Below are positions 1 to 6,441 of a stretch of DNA of 9,437 bases, in pieces (within the stretch, counting starts at the first letter, position 1; each line of letters begins with the position of its first letter). The translations under genes were made by a program, and so were the position numbers. Source of the stretch: Rhizobium sp. Q54 (lineage in GTDB: Bacteria; Pseudomonadota; Alphaproteobacteria; Rickettsiales; UBA1997). The notes under the pieces were generated by a model, which saw only the letters and a program-made list of their open reading frames with translations, was not told the origin of the DNA and did no database searches. The stretch lies in NCBI GenBank assembly GCA_945865745.1, contig CAMBFP010000037.1, positions 1-9,437 of the forward strand. The letters are read 5' to 3'.

Positions 1-1776
1 CTCTTTGAGAACTTACATTTCAACATCTTTCCTCGCGACCGCGTTTGTTTAATCGGCAAAAATGGTGTCGGCAAAACCACTTTAATGAATGTTATTGCCG
101 GAGAATTTGATCTAGATTGTGGTGATCGCTTCCTTACGCCTGGTGCTGTTTGCGGCTATTTAACCCAAAGCGAAAAATTGCCAAAAAATTTGACGGTTGG
201 AGAATTTATTCTTTCTGGAGTAAAAATTGACGAGCACAAACTCTACTTGATCGACATCGTCTGCGACAATCTCCAGATCGACAAAGACTCATTGACTCAA
301 AATCTTTCCGGCGGACAAAAACGCCGCGCTAATCTCGCTCGTGCTTTAGTTTTAGAGCCCGATGTTTTGCTGCTAGACGAGCCAACAAATCACTTAGATT
401 TAGAAGTTATCGAATGGCTAGAAGGATATTTGCAAAGCTTTCGCGGCGCACTAATCGTGATCTCGCACGATCGTAAATTTTTGGAACGCGTTTCAAATAA
501 AGTTTTTTGGCTGCGCGCTGGGTTACTAAAAGTTAACAATAACGGCTACAAAAATTTTGATGAATGGTCGCGCGGAATCGTCGAACATGAACAGAGAGAA
601 CTCAATAATCTGCAAAAAAAAGTCGCGCTTGAAAGTGGCTGGTTGCAAACAGGAGTTACCGGAAGACGCAAAAGAAATATTGGGCGTCTGCATTATTTGC
701 TGGAATTACGAGCCAAGCTCGAAGCAACGCGGAAGCTGGTTAGCGCCAATAAAAATCAGATCAAAATCATTTCCCAAAAACTTGAAGAAGATGCGCCGCA
801 AGTAATTTTAGCGCTAAATAATGTGAGTAAAAATTTTGGTGAAAAAAAATTAATTGAAAAACTTTCACTGAAAATTTTGCGTGGCGAGCGCATTGGAATT
901 ATCGGTAAAAATGGTACGGGAAAATCGACTTTTCTGAAGATGATTATTGGCGAAGAAAAACCAGATTCTGGAACGGTTAAACCAGCGAAAGACATCGATA
1001 TTTCCTACTTCGATCAGTCGCGCAGCGCGATAAAACCCACTTCATCTATTCAAGAAATTCTCTGCGATTCTGGTGGCGATTACGTCAAACTTGCCCACGG
1101 AAAAACTGCACATATTTGCGGCTATTTAAAAAATTTTCTCTTCGATCCTAATGATCGTGAAGCCTTGGCTGGCACGCTTTCTGGTGGCCAACAAAATCGC
1201 CTGTTACTTGCAAAAACTTTAGCTAATCCAGGAAATTTTATGATCCTAGATGAGCCCACAAATGATCTCGACATGGACACTCTAGACATGCTCATAGATT
1301 ATTTAGATCGATATCAAGGCACGCTAATCGTGGTTTCGCACGATCGTGATTTCTTGGACAATGTCGCAACTTCGATTCTTGCTTTCGAAGGAGATGGTGT
1401 GGTTACAAGTCACATTGGTGGATATTCGGATTATATTTCCTCGCAGAAACAACCACCATCTTTAACAACTACAGGTGATCGAATATTTCAAGAATCTGAT
1501 TCGTGGAGCTCTCAAAGCTCGATGCAATCAAGGGAAGAAGGATCTTCAACTAAAAAGAAACTGACCTACAAATACAAACACGAACTCGAAAAACTTCCGG
1601 CAAAAATTGAGAAGCTGGGAATAAAAATTTATGAACTTAGTGAAGAACTTAGCGCAACTGAAGATCGCAATTCTGCTAATCTCGCTCACATCGCGATGGA
1701 AATTGCCAAGAATCAAAAAGAGCTCGACGCCGCAGAATCTCGTTGGCTAGAGCTTGAGGAAATGAGTTCGGAGTAA
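1..1776 (+). CDS. uup: ABC-F ATPase, Uup type (5' end outside window)
   Basis: A soluble protein with two ATP-binding domains and no membrane segments. Uup-type ABC-F proteins are linked to ribosome function and, in E. coli, to DNA-branch handling and precise transposon excision. The reading frame is open from base 1; 591 residues are visible and roughly 20 N-terminal ones are probably missing. Domain 1 has Walker A GKNGVGKT (55-78), signature LSGGQ (304-318) and Walker B LLLDEPTNHLD. A charged linker (motif RRKRNIGR) leads to domain 2 with Walker A GKNGTGKST (904-930), signature LSGGQ (1177-1191) and Walker B ILDEPTNDLD. The final ~90 residues are Lys/Glu-rich and predicted coiled coil, starting near KKKLTYKYKHELEKLP. 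This C-terminal domain and the phrase FLFDPND before signature 2 point to Uup rather than EttA, YheS or YbiT. The first internal ATG is at 85, inside the Walker A region, so it cannot be the true start. The stop is TAA at 1774-1776. Confidence 0.93.
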   Translation, partial: LFENLHFNIFPRDRVCLIGKNGVGKTTLMNVIAGEFDLDCGDRFLTPGAVCGYLTQSEKLPKNLTVGEFILSGVKIDEHKLYLIDIVCDNLQIDKDSLTQNLSGGQKRRANLARALVLEPDVLLLDEPTNHLDLEVIEWLEGYLQSFRGALIVISHDRKFLERVSNKVFWLRAGLLKVNNNGYKNFDEWSRGIVEHEQRELNNLQKKVALESGWLQTGVTGRRKRNIGRLHYLLELRAKLEATRKLVSANKNQIKIISQKLEEDAPQVILALNNVSKNFGEKKLIEKLSLKILRGERIGIIGKNGTGKSTFLKMIIGEEKPDSGTVKPAKDIDISYFDQSRSAIKPTSSIQEILCDSGGDYVKLAHGKTAHICGYLKNFLFDPNDREALAGTLSGGQQNRLLLAKTLANPGNFMILDEPTNDLDMDTLDMLIDYLDRYQGTLIVVSHDRDFLDNVATSILAFEGDGVVTSHIGGYSDYISSQKQPPSLTTTGDRIFQESDSWSSQSSMQSREEGSSTKKKLTYKYKHELEKLPAKIEKLGIKIYELSEELSATEDRNSANLAHIAMEIAKNQKELDAAESRWLELEEMSSE

Positions 1777-1783
1777 ATACACT

Positions 1784-1854
1784 TGCTTCATGCCAAGCTT
1801 GTTGAAGCATGATTTAACTAAATACCCAAAACCTTCAACAGGCTCGGAGCGACA
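1784..1854. repeat. Two-armed palindromic dispersed-repeat-like element
   Basis: The gap between uup and rnd holds two GC-richer palindromic arms. Arm 1 (1788-1812) has TCATGC pairing with GCATGA around CAAGCTTG; an alternative pairing is TGCTTCA (1784-1790) with TGAAGCA (1803-1809). Arm 2 (1832-1854) reads CCTTCAACAGGCTCGGAGCG. Both resemble, with several substitutions, the element I remember from many bacterial genomes, built of a TCATGCTGAGCTTGTCGAAG-like arm and a CCTTCGACAGGCTCAGGGCG-like arm. Read in the rnd frame it gives MPSLLKHD...PSTGSER, much like the SLSKH...PSTGSGR peptide known as an annotation artefact of this repeat. The match is from memory. Whether other copies exist in this genome cannot be seen here. 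Confidence 0.6.
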
Positions 1855-1870
1855 ATTAAAATTACTAAAC

Positions 1871-2482
1871 ATGACCAACTTTCTACATAAAAATGATCTA
1901 CCTTCTGACCTTAATTTTAATGGTTCTGTTGCTATTGATTCCGAAACGATGGGCTTAAATATTTTGCGTGATCGCTTGTGTCTTGTGCAAATTTCTGACG
2001 GAAATGGCGATGCGCATTTGGTGCAATTCGAACTTGGAAAATATAATGCGCCAAATCTGGTTAAGCTTTTATCAGACGAAAAAATTCAGAAGATTTTTCA
2101 CTTTGCCCGCTTTGATTTAGCTGCTTTGCAGTTCTATCTAAAGGTTGAAGTAAAAAATATTTACTGCACCAAAATCGCTTCACGCTTAATCCGCACTTAC
2201 ACCGATTCGCACGGCTTAAAATCTTTGTGCGAAGAATTGCTCGGGGTTGAAATTTCGAAGAAACAGCAAAGTTCTGACTGGGGAAATTTTGAGATCAGCA
2301 ACAAACAAAAAGATTACGCCGCATCTGACGTTTTACATCTTCACCGTCTCAAGCTAAGACTTGATGAAATGCTGAAGCGCGAAGGCAGAATGGATATTTT
2401 TAATGCTTGTTTGGAATTCCTACCAACCCGCGTCAAACTTGATCTAAACGGCTTTAGCAATCTTGATATTTTTGCGCACTAG
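1871..2482 (+). CDS. rnd: Ribonuclease D, short form without HRDC domain
   Basis: A 3'-5' exoribonuclease of the DEDDy family, expected to trim tRNA precursors and other structured RNAs in the cytoplasm. Of 203 residues, the catalytic set is visible: D23 and E25 in AIDSETMGL (Exo I), D82 in FHFARFD (Exo II), and Y149/D153 in YAASD (Exo III). E. coli RNase D has about 375 residues with C-terminal HRDC domains. This protein ends after the nuclease fold, as in the alphaproteobacterial type, with the C-terminus DLNGFSNLDIFAH. The start at 1871 (MTNFLHKNDLP) is chosen over the in-frame ATG at 1790, because those 27 extra codons lie in the palindromic repeat and read like its known translation. No good ribosome binding site precedes either start. 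It lies 94 bp behind uup on the same strand and may be read from uup's message or its own promoter. Confidence 0.9.
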   Translation: MTNFLHKNDLPSDLNFNGSVAIDSETMGLNILRDRLCLVQISDGNGDAHLVQFELGKYNAPNLVKLLSDEKIQKIFHFARFDLAALQFYLKVEVKNIYCTKIASRLIRTYTDSHGLKSLCEELLGVEISKKQQSSDWGNFEISNKQKDYAASDVLHLHRLKLRLDEMLKREGRMDIFNACLEFLPTRVKLDLNGFSNLDIFAH

Positions 2483-2484
2483 AA

Positions 2485-2510
2485 TCAGCCGCAACAGCTG
2501 AACTCTTTTT
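2485..2510. terminator. Weak terminator candidate between convergent genes
   Basis: Just past the rnd stop, TCAGC (2485-2489) can pair with GCTGA (2497-2501) across a 7-base loop, followed by ACTCTTTTT. The stem is only 5 bp, so this is a weak intrinsic terminator for the plus-strand unit. Its position between convergent rnd and the LysE-type gene (27 bp between end of stem start and next stop) is the main support. Confidence 0.3.
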
Positions 2511-2512
2511 GC

Positions 2513-3124
2513 TTAATTAGAAAATAAAATTTCGTAATCTGCGCAAACTTTATACATGAGCTTAATCGCAAAATATAAAATCGCGCTAGAGGCGCAAAGC
2601 TTCACGACCCAAAGGTAAGAAAGAATAAATTTATTTACGTAAGAAACGAAATAAGCTGCAGAGAGAAATACTATCGATTCAATCACCATAAAACTAAAGA
2701 GGTAGAAAGGCATTAAGCCGAAGCCGCCGCCTTGATCGACAGCGATCCCCGCTAAAATGCTGCCGTAGAAAATTGCAATCTCAGGGTTGAGTAAAGTGAT
2801 AATTAAACTCTCTAAAAAAAACTTACTATTTTTATGCATTTCACTTTCTTTCTTCTCGATTTTTAACTTGAGAATCAGGTAAATGATGTAGAGCAAATAA
2901 ACCGAAGCGAAGGAGTGAAAAAAGAAAAAAACTTTCGGATTATGCAAAAGGTAAGTGAAGCCAATCATCAAAAATAACAGCCAAAACAATACGCCAAAAA
3001 GTACGCCCAGTGCGGTTATAATACCAAACCTGCGCCCAAAGACTAAGCTATTTTGAATCACTAAAACGATATTTGGCCCAGGGGAAATAGCCGCCACGAA
3101 GGCGAGAAACATATTTGTAAACAT
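2513..3124 (-). CDS. LysE/RhtB-family amino-acid exporter
   Basis: An inner-membrane exporter of the LysE/RhtB superfamily, whose members pump out amino acids such as lysine, threonine, homoserine or related compounds. The substrate cannot be told from sequence. The 203-residue length is normal for the family. The N-terminus carries the diagnostic SPGPN (residues 14-18), followed by the usual NSLVFGRRFG stretch and LGVLFG. About six hydrophobic segments are visible, near residues 1-22, 36-60, 66-87, 104-128, 136-160 and 170-193, with a Lys/Glu-rich cytoplasmic loop (KLKIEKKESEMHK) after the third. The start is ATG at 3124; a second ATG at 3112 (MFLAFVAAISPGPN) is also possible, and no clear ribosome binding site decides. 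It follows msrA on the same strand after 63 bp with no evident terminator, so the two may share a message. Confidence 0.85.
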   Translation of the reverse strand: MFTNMFLAFVAAISPGPNIVLVIQNSLVFGRRFGIITALGVLFGVLFWLLFLMIGFTYLLHNPKVFFFFHSFASVYLLYIIYLILKLKIEKKESEMHKNSKFFLESLIITLLNPEIAIFYGSILAGIAVDQGGGFGLMPFYLFSFMVIESIVFLSAAYFVSYVNKFILSYLWVVKLCASSAILYFAIKLMYKVCADYEILFSN

Positions 3125-3187
3125 GGGAAATAAATTTAATGAGAAAAGCAGGTCGCGGAAATGGCAGGGGTGAAGAATTATCTCAAT

Positions 3188-3784
3188 TTAAAACTTCCAT
3201 TCCCCACGAATGTGATGACAGGTATACCCAAAAGGATTTTTCTTAAGATATTTTTGATGATACCCCTCAGCAGAAAAAAACTTCCCCGCTTTTGAAACCT
3301 TAGTAACAATAGACCCTTTAAAAACTCCTGATGTTTTAGCTTTTTCGATCACCGATAAGGCGGTCTCTTTTTGTGCCTCATCTAAATAAAAAATCTCCGA
3401 ACGATATTGTGTTCCAATGTCATTTTCTTGACGATTGAGAGTTGTTGGATCGTGAATCGTAAAGAAAAATTTGAGCAACTTCTCGTAAGAAATTTTCTGC
3501 GGATCAAAAGTAATTTCAATCGCCTCGGCATGATTGGTTAGGCCAGTTGAAACCATTTTATAAGTTGGATTATCAACATTGCCGCCAATATACCCAACCC
3601 TACTGCTAACAACACCATTCATCTGATCGAACAAATGTTGCACACCCCAAAAACAACCGCCGGAAAGAATCGCAGTTTCGTATCTTGTCGACGAAGAGGC
3701 CAAAGCAGAGCTAAGAGTAGCCAAGAATAAAGCGGAGAATAGAAGGATGCTTTTTAGCATGTTTTTATTTTTGAATTTTTTCAC
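3188..3784 (-). CDS. msrA: Exported peptide methionine-S-sulfoxide reductase MsrA
   Basis: Repairs oxidised proteins by reducing the S form of methionine sulfoxide. The catalytic motif GGCFWG (C44) is present, followed by GYIGG, the active-site region TNHAEAIEITFDP, and GTQYRS. C189 near the C-terminus (NPFGYTCHH) is the only other cysteine and the likely resolving residue. An N-terminal lysine-rich stretch, a hydrophobic core (ILLFSALFLATLSS) and ALA|S (residues 27-30) form a good Sec signal peptide, so the enzyme should act in the periplasm; the common MsrA is cytoplasmic. The outermost start is GTG at 3784-3782; ATG at 3760-3758 (MLKSILLFSALF) would still give a complete signal peptide. 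Neither has a clear ribosome binding site. No MsrB partner is fused or adjacent. It sits between the four-cysteine protein gene and the LysE-type exporter on the same strand. Confidence 0.92.
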   Translation of the reverse strand: MKKFKNKNMLKSILLFSALFLATLSSALASSSTRYETAILSGGCFWGVQHLFDQMNGVVSSRVGYIGGNVDNPTYKMVSTGLTNHAEAIEITFDPQKISYEKLLKFFFTIHDPTTLNRQENDIGTQYRSEIFYLDEAQKETALSVIEKAKTSGVFKGSIVTKVSKAGKFFSAEGYHQKYLKKNPFGYTCHHIRGEWKF

Positions 3785-3838
3785 AAATCACAATGTGTCT
3801 TTTTCTTATTCGGAAGCCTTAGGCGAAAAATAACAAAT

Positions 3839-4213
3839 TTATCTAACCGCAAAACAAGGAAGATAAACCTCGCGCAAAAAAACTTTTTTGGACTGAAAGG
3901 CAAAAGCTTCGTTATCTCCATCAGAAACATCGCAGGTCTCGCTTAAAGCAGTAAGCTCATCGTCATATTGAAATGTAAAACACGCGCCATCAGTAATCAT
4001 TTTCTGAATAGCGGAAATATTGTTATTGCGATATTCCTGCGTCGCTTCGTGAAATTTTTTCTTGGTGAGACAACCAACTATTCCTGCTTTCGCGGTTACT
4101 TTGTAAGTTGTCTCATGCCTCTTTTCGACTTTTGAATATTCTCTATCAAACATTATTTCATACATCGCCACAAGCAGCAAAGAGAGCACAAAAACTATCA
4201 AAAACTTCATCAT
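3839..4213 (-). CDS. Small exported or anchored four-cysteine protein, unknown function
   Basis: I do not recognise this 124-residue protein. Residues 3-20 (KFLIVFVLSLLLVAMYEI) form one hydrophobic segment, either a signal peptide or an N-terminal anchor; no clear signal-peptidase site or lipobox follows. The rest is polar and probably periplasmic, with four cysteines at 48, 78, 94 and 120 that could form two disulfides. The layout GC-x29-C around a short predicted helix (HEATQEYRNNNISAIQKMI) resembles small exported proteobacterial proteins I have seen without a known role; this is a weak impression. The gene starts with ATGATG at 4213-4208, so either codon could serve. It is the first of three minus-strand genes, 54 bp upstream of msrA, and is divergent from the efflux operon across a 131-bp region. 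Placement next to a periplasmic MsrA suggests an envelope or redox role, which is inference only. Confidence 0.7.
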   Translation of the reverse strand: MMKFLIVFVLSLLLVAMYEIMFDREYSKVEKRHETTYKVTAKAGIVGCLTKKKFHEATQEYRNNNISAIQKMITDGACFTFQYDDELTALSETCDVSDGDNEAFAFQSKKVFLREVYLPCFAVR

Positions 4214-4302
4214 ATGTTGAGAAAAATTATTTCAGAAAATGTGCCAATCGGCGCTCAAATTGAAACCATTACCAAATAATAATATCGTTTAAAAAACCCT
4301 CA

Positions 4303-4308
4303 TATTAT
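4303..4308 (+). promoter_or_regulatory. Candidate -10 hexamer of the efflux operon
   Basis: TATTAT matches the sigma-70 -10 consensus at five of six positions and ends directly before the palindrome. Transcription would start near 4315, inside the palindrome. No convincing -35 lies 16-18 bp upstream; TTGAAA at 4260-4265 is too far for this -10 but could pair with the poorer TATCGT at 4283-4288 (17-bp spacing). The assignment is therefore tentative. Confidence 0.35.
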
Positions 4309-4341
4309 TCCAATCAATTGATTGGATCAAATGATTGGAAT
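4307..4341. promoter_or_regulatory. Three-half-site palindromic operator, probably for the TetR regulator
   Basis: TCCAATCAATTGATTGGA (4309-4326) is a perfect 18-bp palindrome. The half-site TGATTGGA occurs three times: inverted at 4309-4316, and direct at 4319-4326 and 4332-4339. The first and third also form a 10-bp perfect inverted repeat, ATTCCAATCA with TGATTGGAAT. TetR-family dimers typically bind palindromes of about this size, and this one sits between the -10-like sequence and the first gene of an operon that encodes a TetR regulator. The third half-site also overlaps the weak ribosome binding site (GGA at 4337-4339), so an mRNA hairpin could affect translation. A partial copy, CCAATC, lies at 4244-4249. 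That the linked regulator binds here is inference. Confidence 0.65.
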
Positions 4342-4344
4342 TTA

Positions 4345-5799
4345 ATGAAATTTTTAAAAATTACTTTTGCGCTGCTTTTATTAACCTCATGCTCAAGCGA
4401 TAAAAACCTCGGTCGCAATATTCAGAAGGATGTCGCAACCGACTTTCTTAACAAAGATTCCAACATCTCTTCATCATCTCCAAGTGAAAAATGGTGGATG
4501 GAATTCAACGACCCATTACTTAATCAGCTTGTTGAGCTCGGATTAAAAAATAACAAAGATATTCAAGTTGCCAATCTCGCTATCGTTACTTCGCGCCAAT
4601 TAAATAACATAAACATCACCAACCTACTTCCTTCTGGAAGTGCGGGAGTTGGTCGTCAAAGATTTTCTTCACCTGGGTTTGGATCAAATGGGGTGAGCTA
4701 CGATCTTTATCAATCAACTTTTGATGCCGCTTGGGAGTTAGATTTTTTCGGTAAAAACTTAGATCGCTACAAAGCTGGAAAGCTAAGATTTTTAAAAGAA
4801 GCACAACTTTACAAAGCCAGCGCCATCAGGATTACAAGTGAGATTGCGCAAAATCACATCGAATTAAAACGCCTACAAAAACAAATAAAAAACCTGCAGG
4901 AAATATCTAATTTAAGAGAGCAGTTAAGTGCAATTGCTGAACAAAAAGAAAGAAATGGCACATCTCACAAAGCCAATATTTATAAAGCTGAAATCGATTT
5001 TCACTTCGCTTCGTCTTCATTGCTTGAAGCGCAAACAAATGAAAAGGTTTTAACTTACAGATTGGCAGTTTTGGTCGGCACAACTCCAGAAAATATTTTA
5101 GAAATACTCTCTCAACCAAATGGAAAAGAAATTTTCGATTACTCTTCTGGCCTTGTTCCAGTTGGTTTAAAATCAGATATTCTAAAACGTCGCCCCGATA
5201 TTATCGCCGCCGAATATGAAATAGACGCCGCAGATTTTGATCAAAGTGCACAATTCAAAGAATTTTTCCCGAGCTTCAACCTATTCGCAAAAGTAGGTGG
5301 TGGCTCTAAGGACTTAGGCGAAATGCTGAATCGTGGAGCCAATATAAAAGATATTCGCGGCACAGTTTCCGTGCCAATTTTCTCAATCGGGCACCTGTTA
5401 GCTGAGTATAAAATCAGCAAAGCCAAGGCCAAAATCGCCATACTAAATTACGAAAAAACAGTGCTGACCGCTCTTGAAGAATGCGAGTCGCAGCTAGCGC
5501 GCTACATAAATTCCCTCCAGATCGAGAAACACTCAAAACACTCTCTTTCGGCCAGTAAGAAAATTCTTCAAATCGATGAAAATAAAAAACGCCTCGGCGT
5601 AATTTCGAATGAAGAATTCTTGAATAGCAAAATCGCCGAGCTGAATAGCGAAAATCAAATGGCGCAAAAAAAGAGCGAGAGTTTGCTTGGCCTAATAACT
5701 TTGCATAAGACCTTGGGTGGTGGCTTCGAAGGTTATGAAATGCACTTCGAAAAAGATCGCGTATTTTGGAAAGAGAGAAAAATAGCAGCCAATGACTGA
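4345..5799 (+). CDS. NodT/TolC-family outer-membrane efflux lipoprotein
   Basis: The outer-membrane channel of a tripartite efflux pump. Starting at ATG 4345 it has 484 residues, normal for this family. The N-terminus MKFLKITFALLLLTSC is a lipoprotein signal with lipobox LTSC and lipidated C16; the next residue is Ser, compatible with outer-membrane sorting. Family marks follow: WWMEFNDPLLNQLVELGL near residues 43-61, long helical regions rich in Glu/Lys/Gln, RRPDIIAAE (R282-E290), FFPSFNL (from F307), then a domain ending in strand and hairpin segments (RGTVSVPIFSIG). The upstream TTG at 4318 is rejected as start because it lies inside the palindrome and would bury the lipoprotein signal. 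GGA at 4337-4339 is a weak ribosome binding site for 4345. This is the first gene of the operon; its stop overlaps the TetR start by 8 bp (ATGACTGA), implying coupled translation. It probably serves the adaptor and transporter encoded downstream. Confidence 0.9.
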   Translation: MKFLKITFALLLLTSCSSDKNLGRNIQKDVATDFLNKDSNISSSSPSEKWWMEFNDPLLNQLVELGLKNNKDIQVANLAIVTSRQLNNINITNLLPSGSAGVGRQRFSSPGFGSNGVSYDLYQSTFDAAWELDFFGKNLDRYKAGKLRFLKEAQLYKASAIRITSEIAQNHIELKRLQKQIKNLQEISNLREQLSAIAEQKERNGTSHKANIYKAEIDFHFASSSLLEAQTNEKVLTYRLAVLVGTTPENILEILSQPNGKEIFDYSSGLVPVGLKSDILKRRPDIIAAEYEIDAADFDQSAQFKEFFPSFNLFAKVGGGSKDLGEMLNRGANIKDIRGTVSVPIFSIGHLLAEYKISKAKAKIAILNYEKTVLTALEECESQLARYINSLQIEKHSKHSLSASKKILQIDENKKRLGVISNEEFLNSKIAELNSENQMAQKKSESLLGLITLHKTLGGGFEGYEMHFEKDRVFWKERKIAAND

Positions 5800-6436
5800 A
5801 AAAAATTCTCTCGTAAAAGAAAAAATTCTTGATGCCGCAATAACTATTTTTTCGCAAAATGGTTTTGACTGTTCGCGCACGCGCGACATTGCGACTCTAG
5901 CTGATGTCAATATTTCTACCCTGCATTATCACTTCAAAAGCAAAGATAATATTTACGGCAGCGTGATTAAAAAAATTCTCGAGCAGTCAAATAAATTCAT
6001 GATGCCAACTATGATTGCGCAAAGGGAAATTATTGAGACCAGCAAAGACAAAAGAGAGATCCTCGAAGCAATAAAAACAATGTCTTTGACTTTCGTTGAA
6101 ACCATCACCAGCCCAGAGAATAAGAGCTATTCCAAGATTATCGCCTTCGAGCAAATCGAGCAAAGCAAACATTTTGAATCTCTCTTTAAAAGCGTAATGA
6201 AGCGCGTTTGTGAGCCATTTACTTTGGCCGCTGCTAAAATCATGAATAAAAAAATCGATGCGATTGAAGTTATTTTATTCGCCCACTCTCTTCACAGCGT
6301 TCTAACTTCCTTTCAAAATAATAAGTCTAGCCTTCTTTATTTAAGCGGCTGGAAAGGCTATGACGAAAATAACATCAAGCAGATCAAAAAAAATATTTTA
6401 CGCGTAATTGACAATCTCTTCGAAACTTATTTGTAA
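5792..6436 (+). CDS. TetR-family regulator, CecR (YbiH)-like
   Basis: A 214-residue DNA-binding repressor. The N-terminal helix-turn-helix is clear: KILDAAITIFSQNGFDCSRT leads into RDIATLADVNISTLHYHFKSKDNIY (about residues 11-55). The C-terminal part would bind a small ligand and mediate dimerisation; its end, LSGWKGYDENNIKQIKKNI, resembles the DUF1956 C-terminal domain of CecR. In E. coli the cecR (ybiH) gene heads the ybhGFSR operon, and the same partners are found here, which supports the family call. Here, however, the regulator lies second, behind the outer-membrane channel gene, with ATG at 5792 overlapping the previous stop by 8 bp. The palindrome at 4309-4326 is its most likely binding site, giving autoregulation of the whole operon. 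The inducer is unknown. The adaptor gene begins 5 bp after its stop. Confidence 0.88.
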   Translation: MTEKNSLVKEKILDAAITIFSQNGFDCSRTRDIATLADVNISTLHYHFKSKDNIYGSVIKKILEQSNKFMMPTMIAQREIIETSKDKREILEAIKTMSLTFVETITSPENKSYSKIIAFEQIEQSKHFESLFKSVMKRVCEPFTLAAAKIMNKKIDAIEVILFAHSLHSVLTSFQNNKSSLLYLSGWKGYDENNIKQIKKNILRVIDNLFETYL

Positions 6437-6441
6437 AAAAT

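Noticed and set aside
557..805. 82-codon plus-strand frame inside uup
   Set aside because: It overlaps the well-conserved Uup linker region in another frame and has no family features.
1790..1870. In-frame 27-codon extension of ribonuclease D
   Set aside because: It lies within the palindromic repeat, reads like the repeat's translation, and the family similarity begins at MTNFLHKNDLP (1871).
3806..3830. GCCTTAGGC hairpin between the four-cysteine gene and msrA as a terminator
   Set aside because: The stem is only 3 bp with a 3-base loop and lacks a T run in the minus-strand direction, so it does not support separation of the two genes.
4318..4344. TTG start for the outer-membrane lipoprotein
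   Set aside because: The TTG is part of the 18-bp palindrome, and starting at ATG 4345 gives a textbook lipoprotein signal with lipobox LTSC.
5414..5857. 147-codon open frame on the minus strand
   Set aside because: It lies antisense to the channel gene and the regulator start; its translation has no recognisable domain and is rich in Arg, Ser and Phe as expected of a shadow frame.
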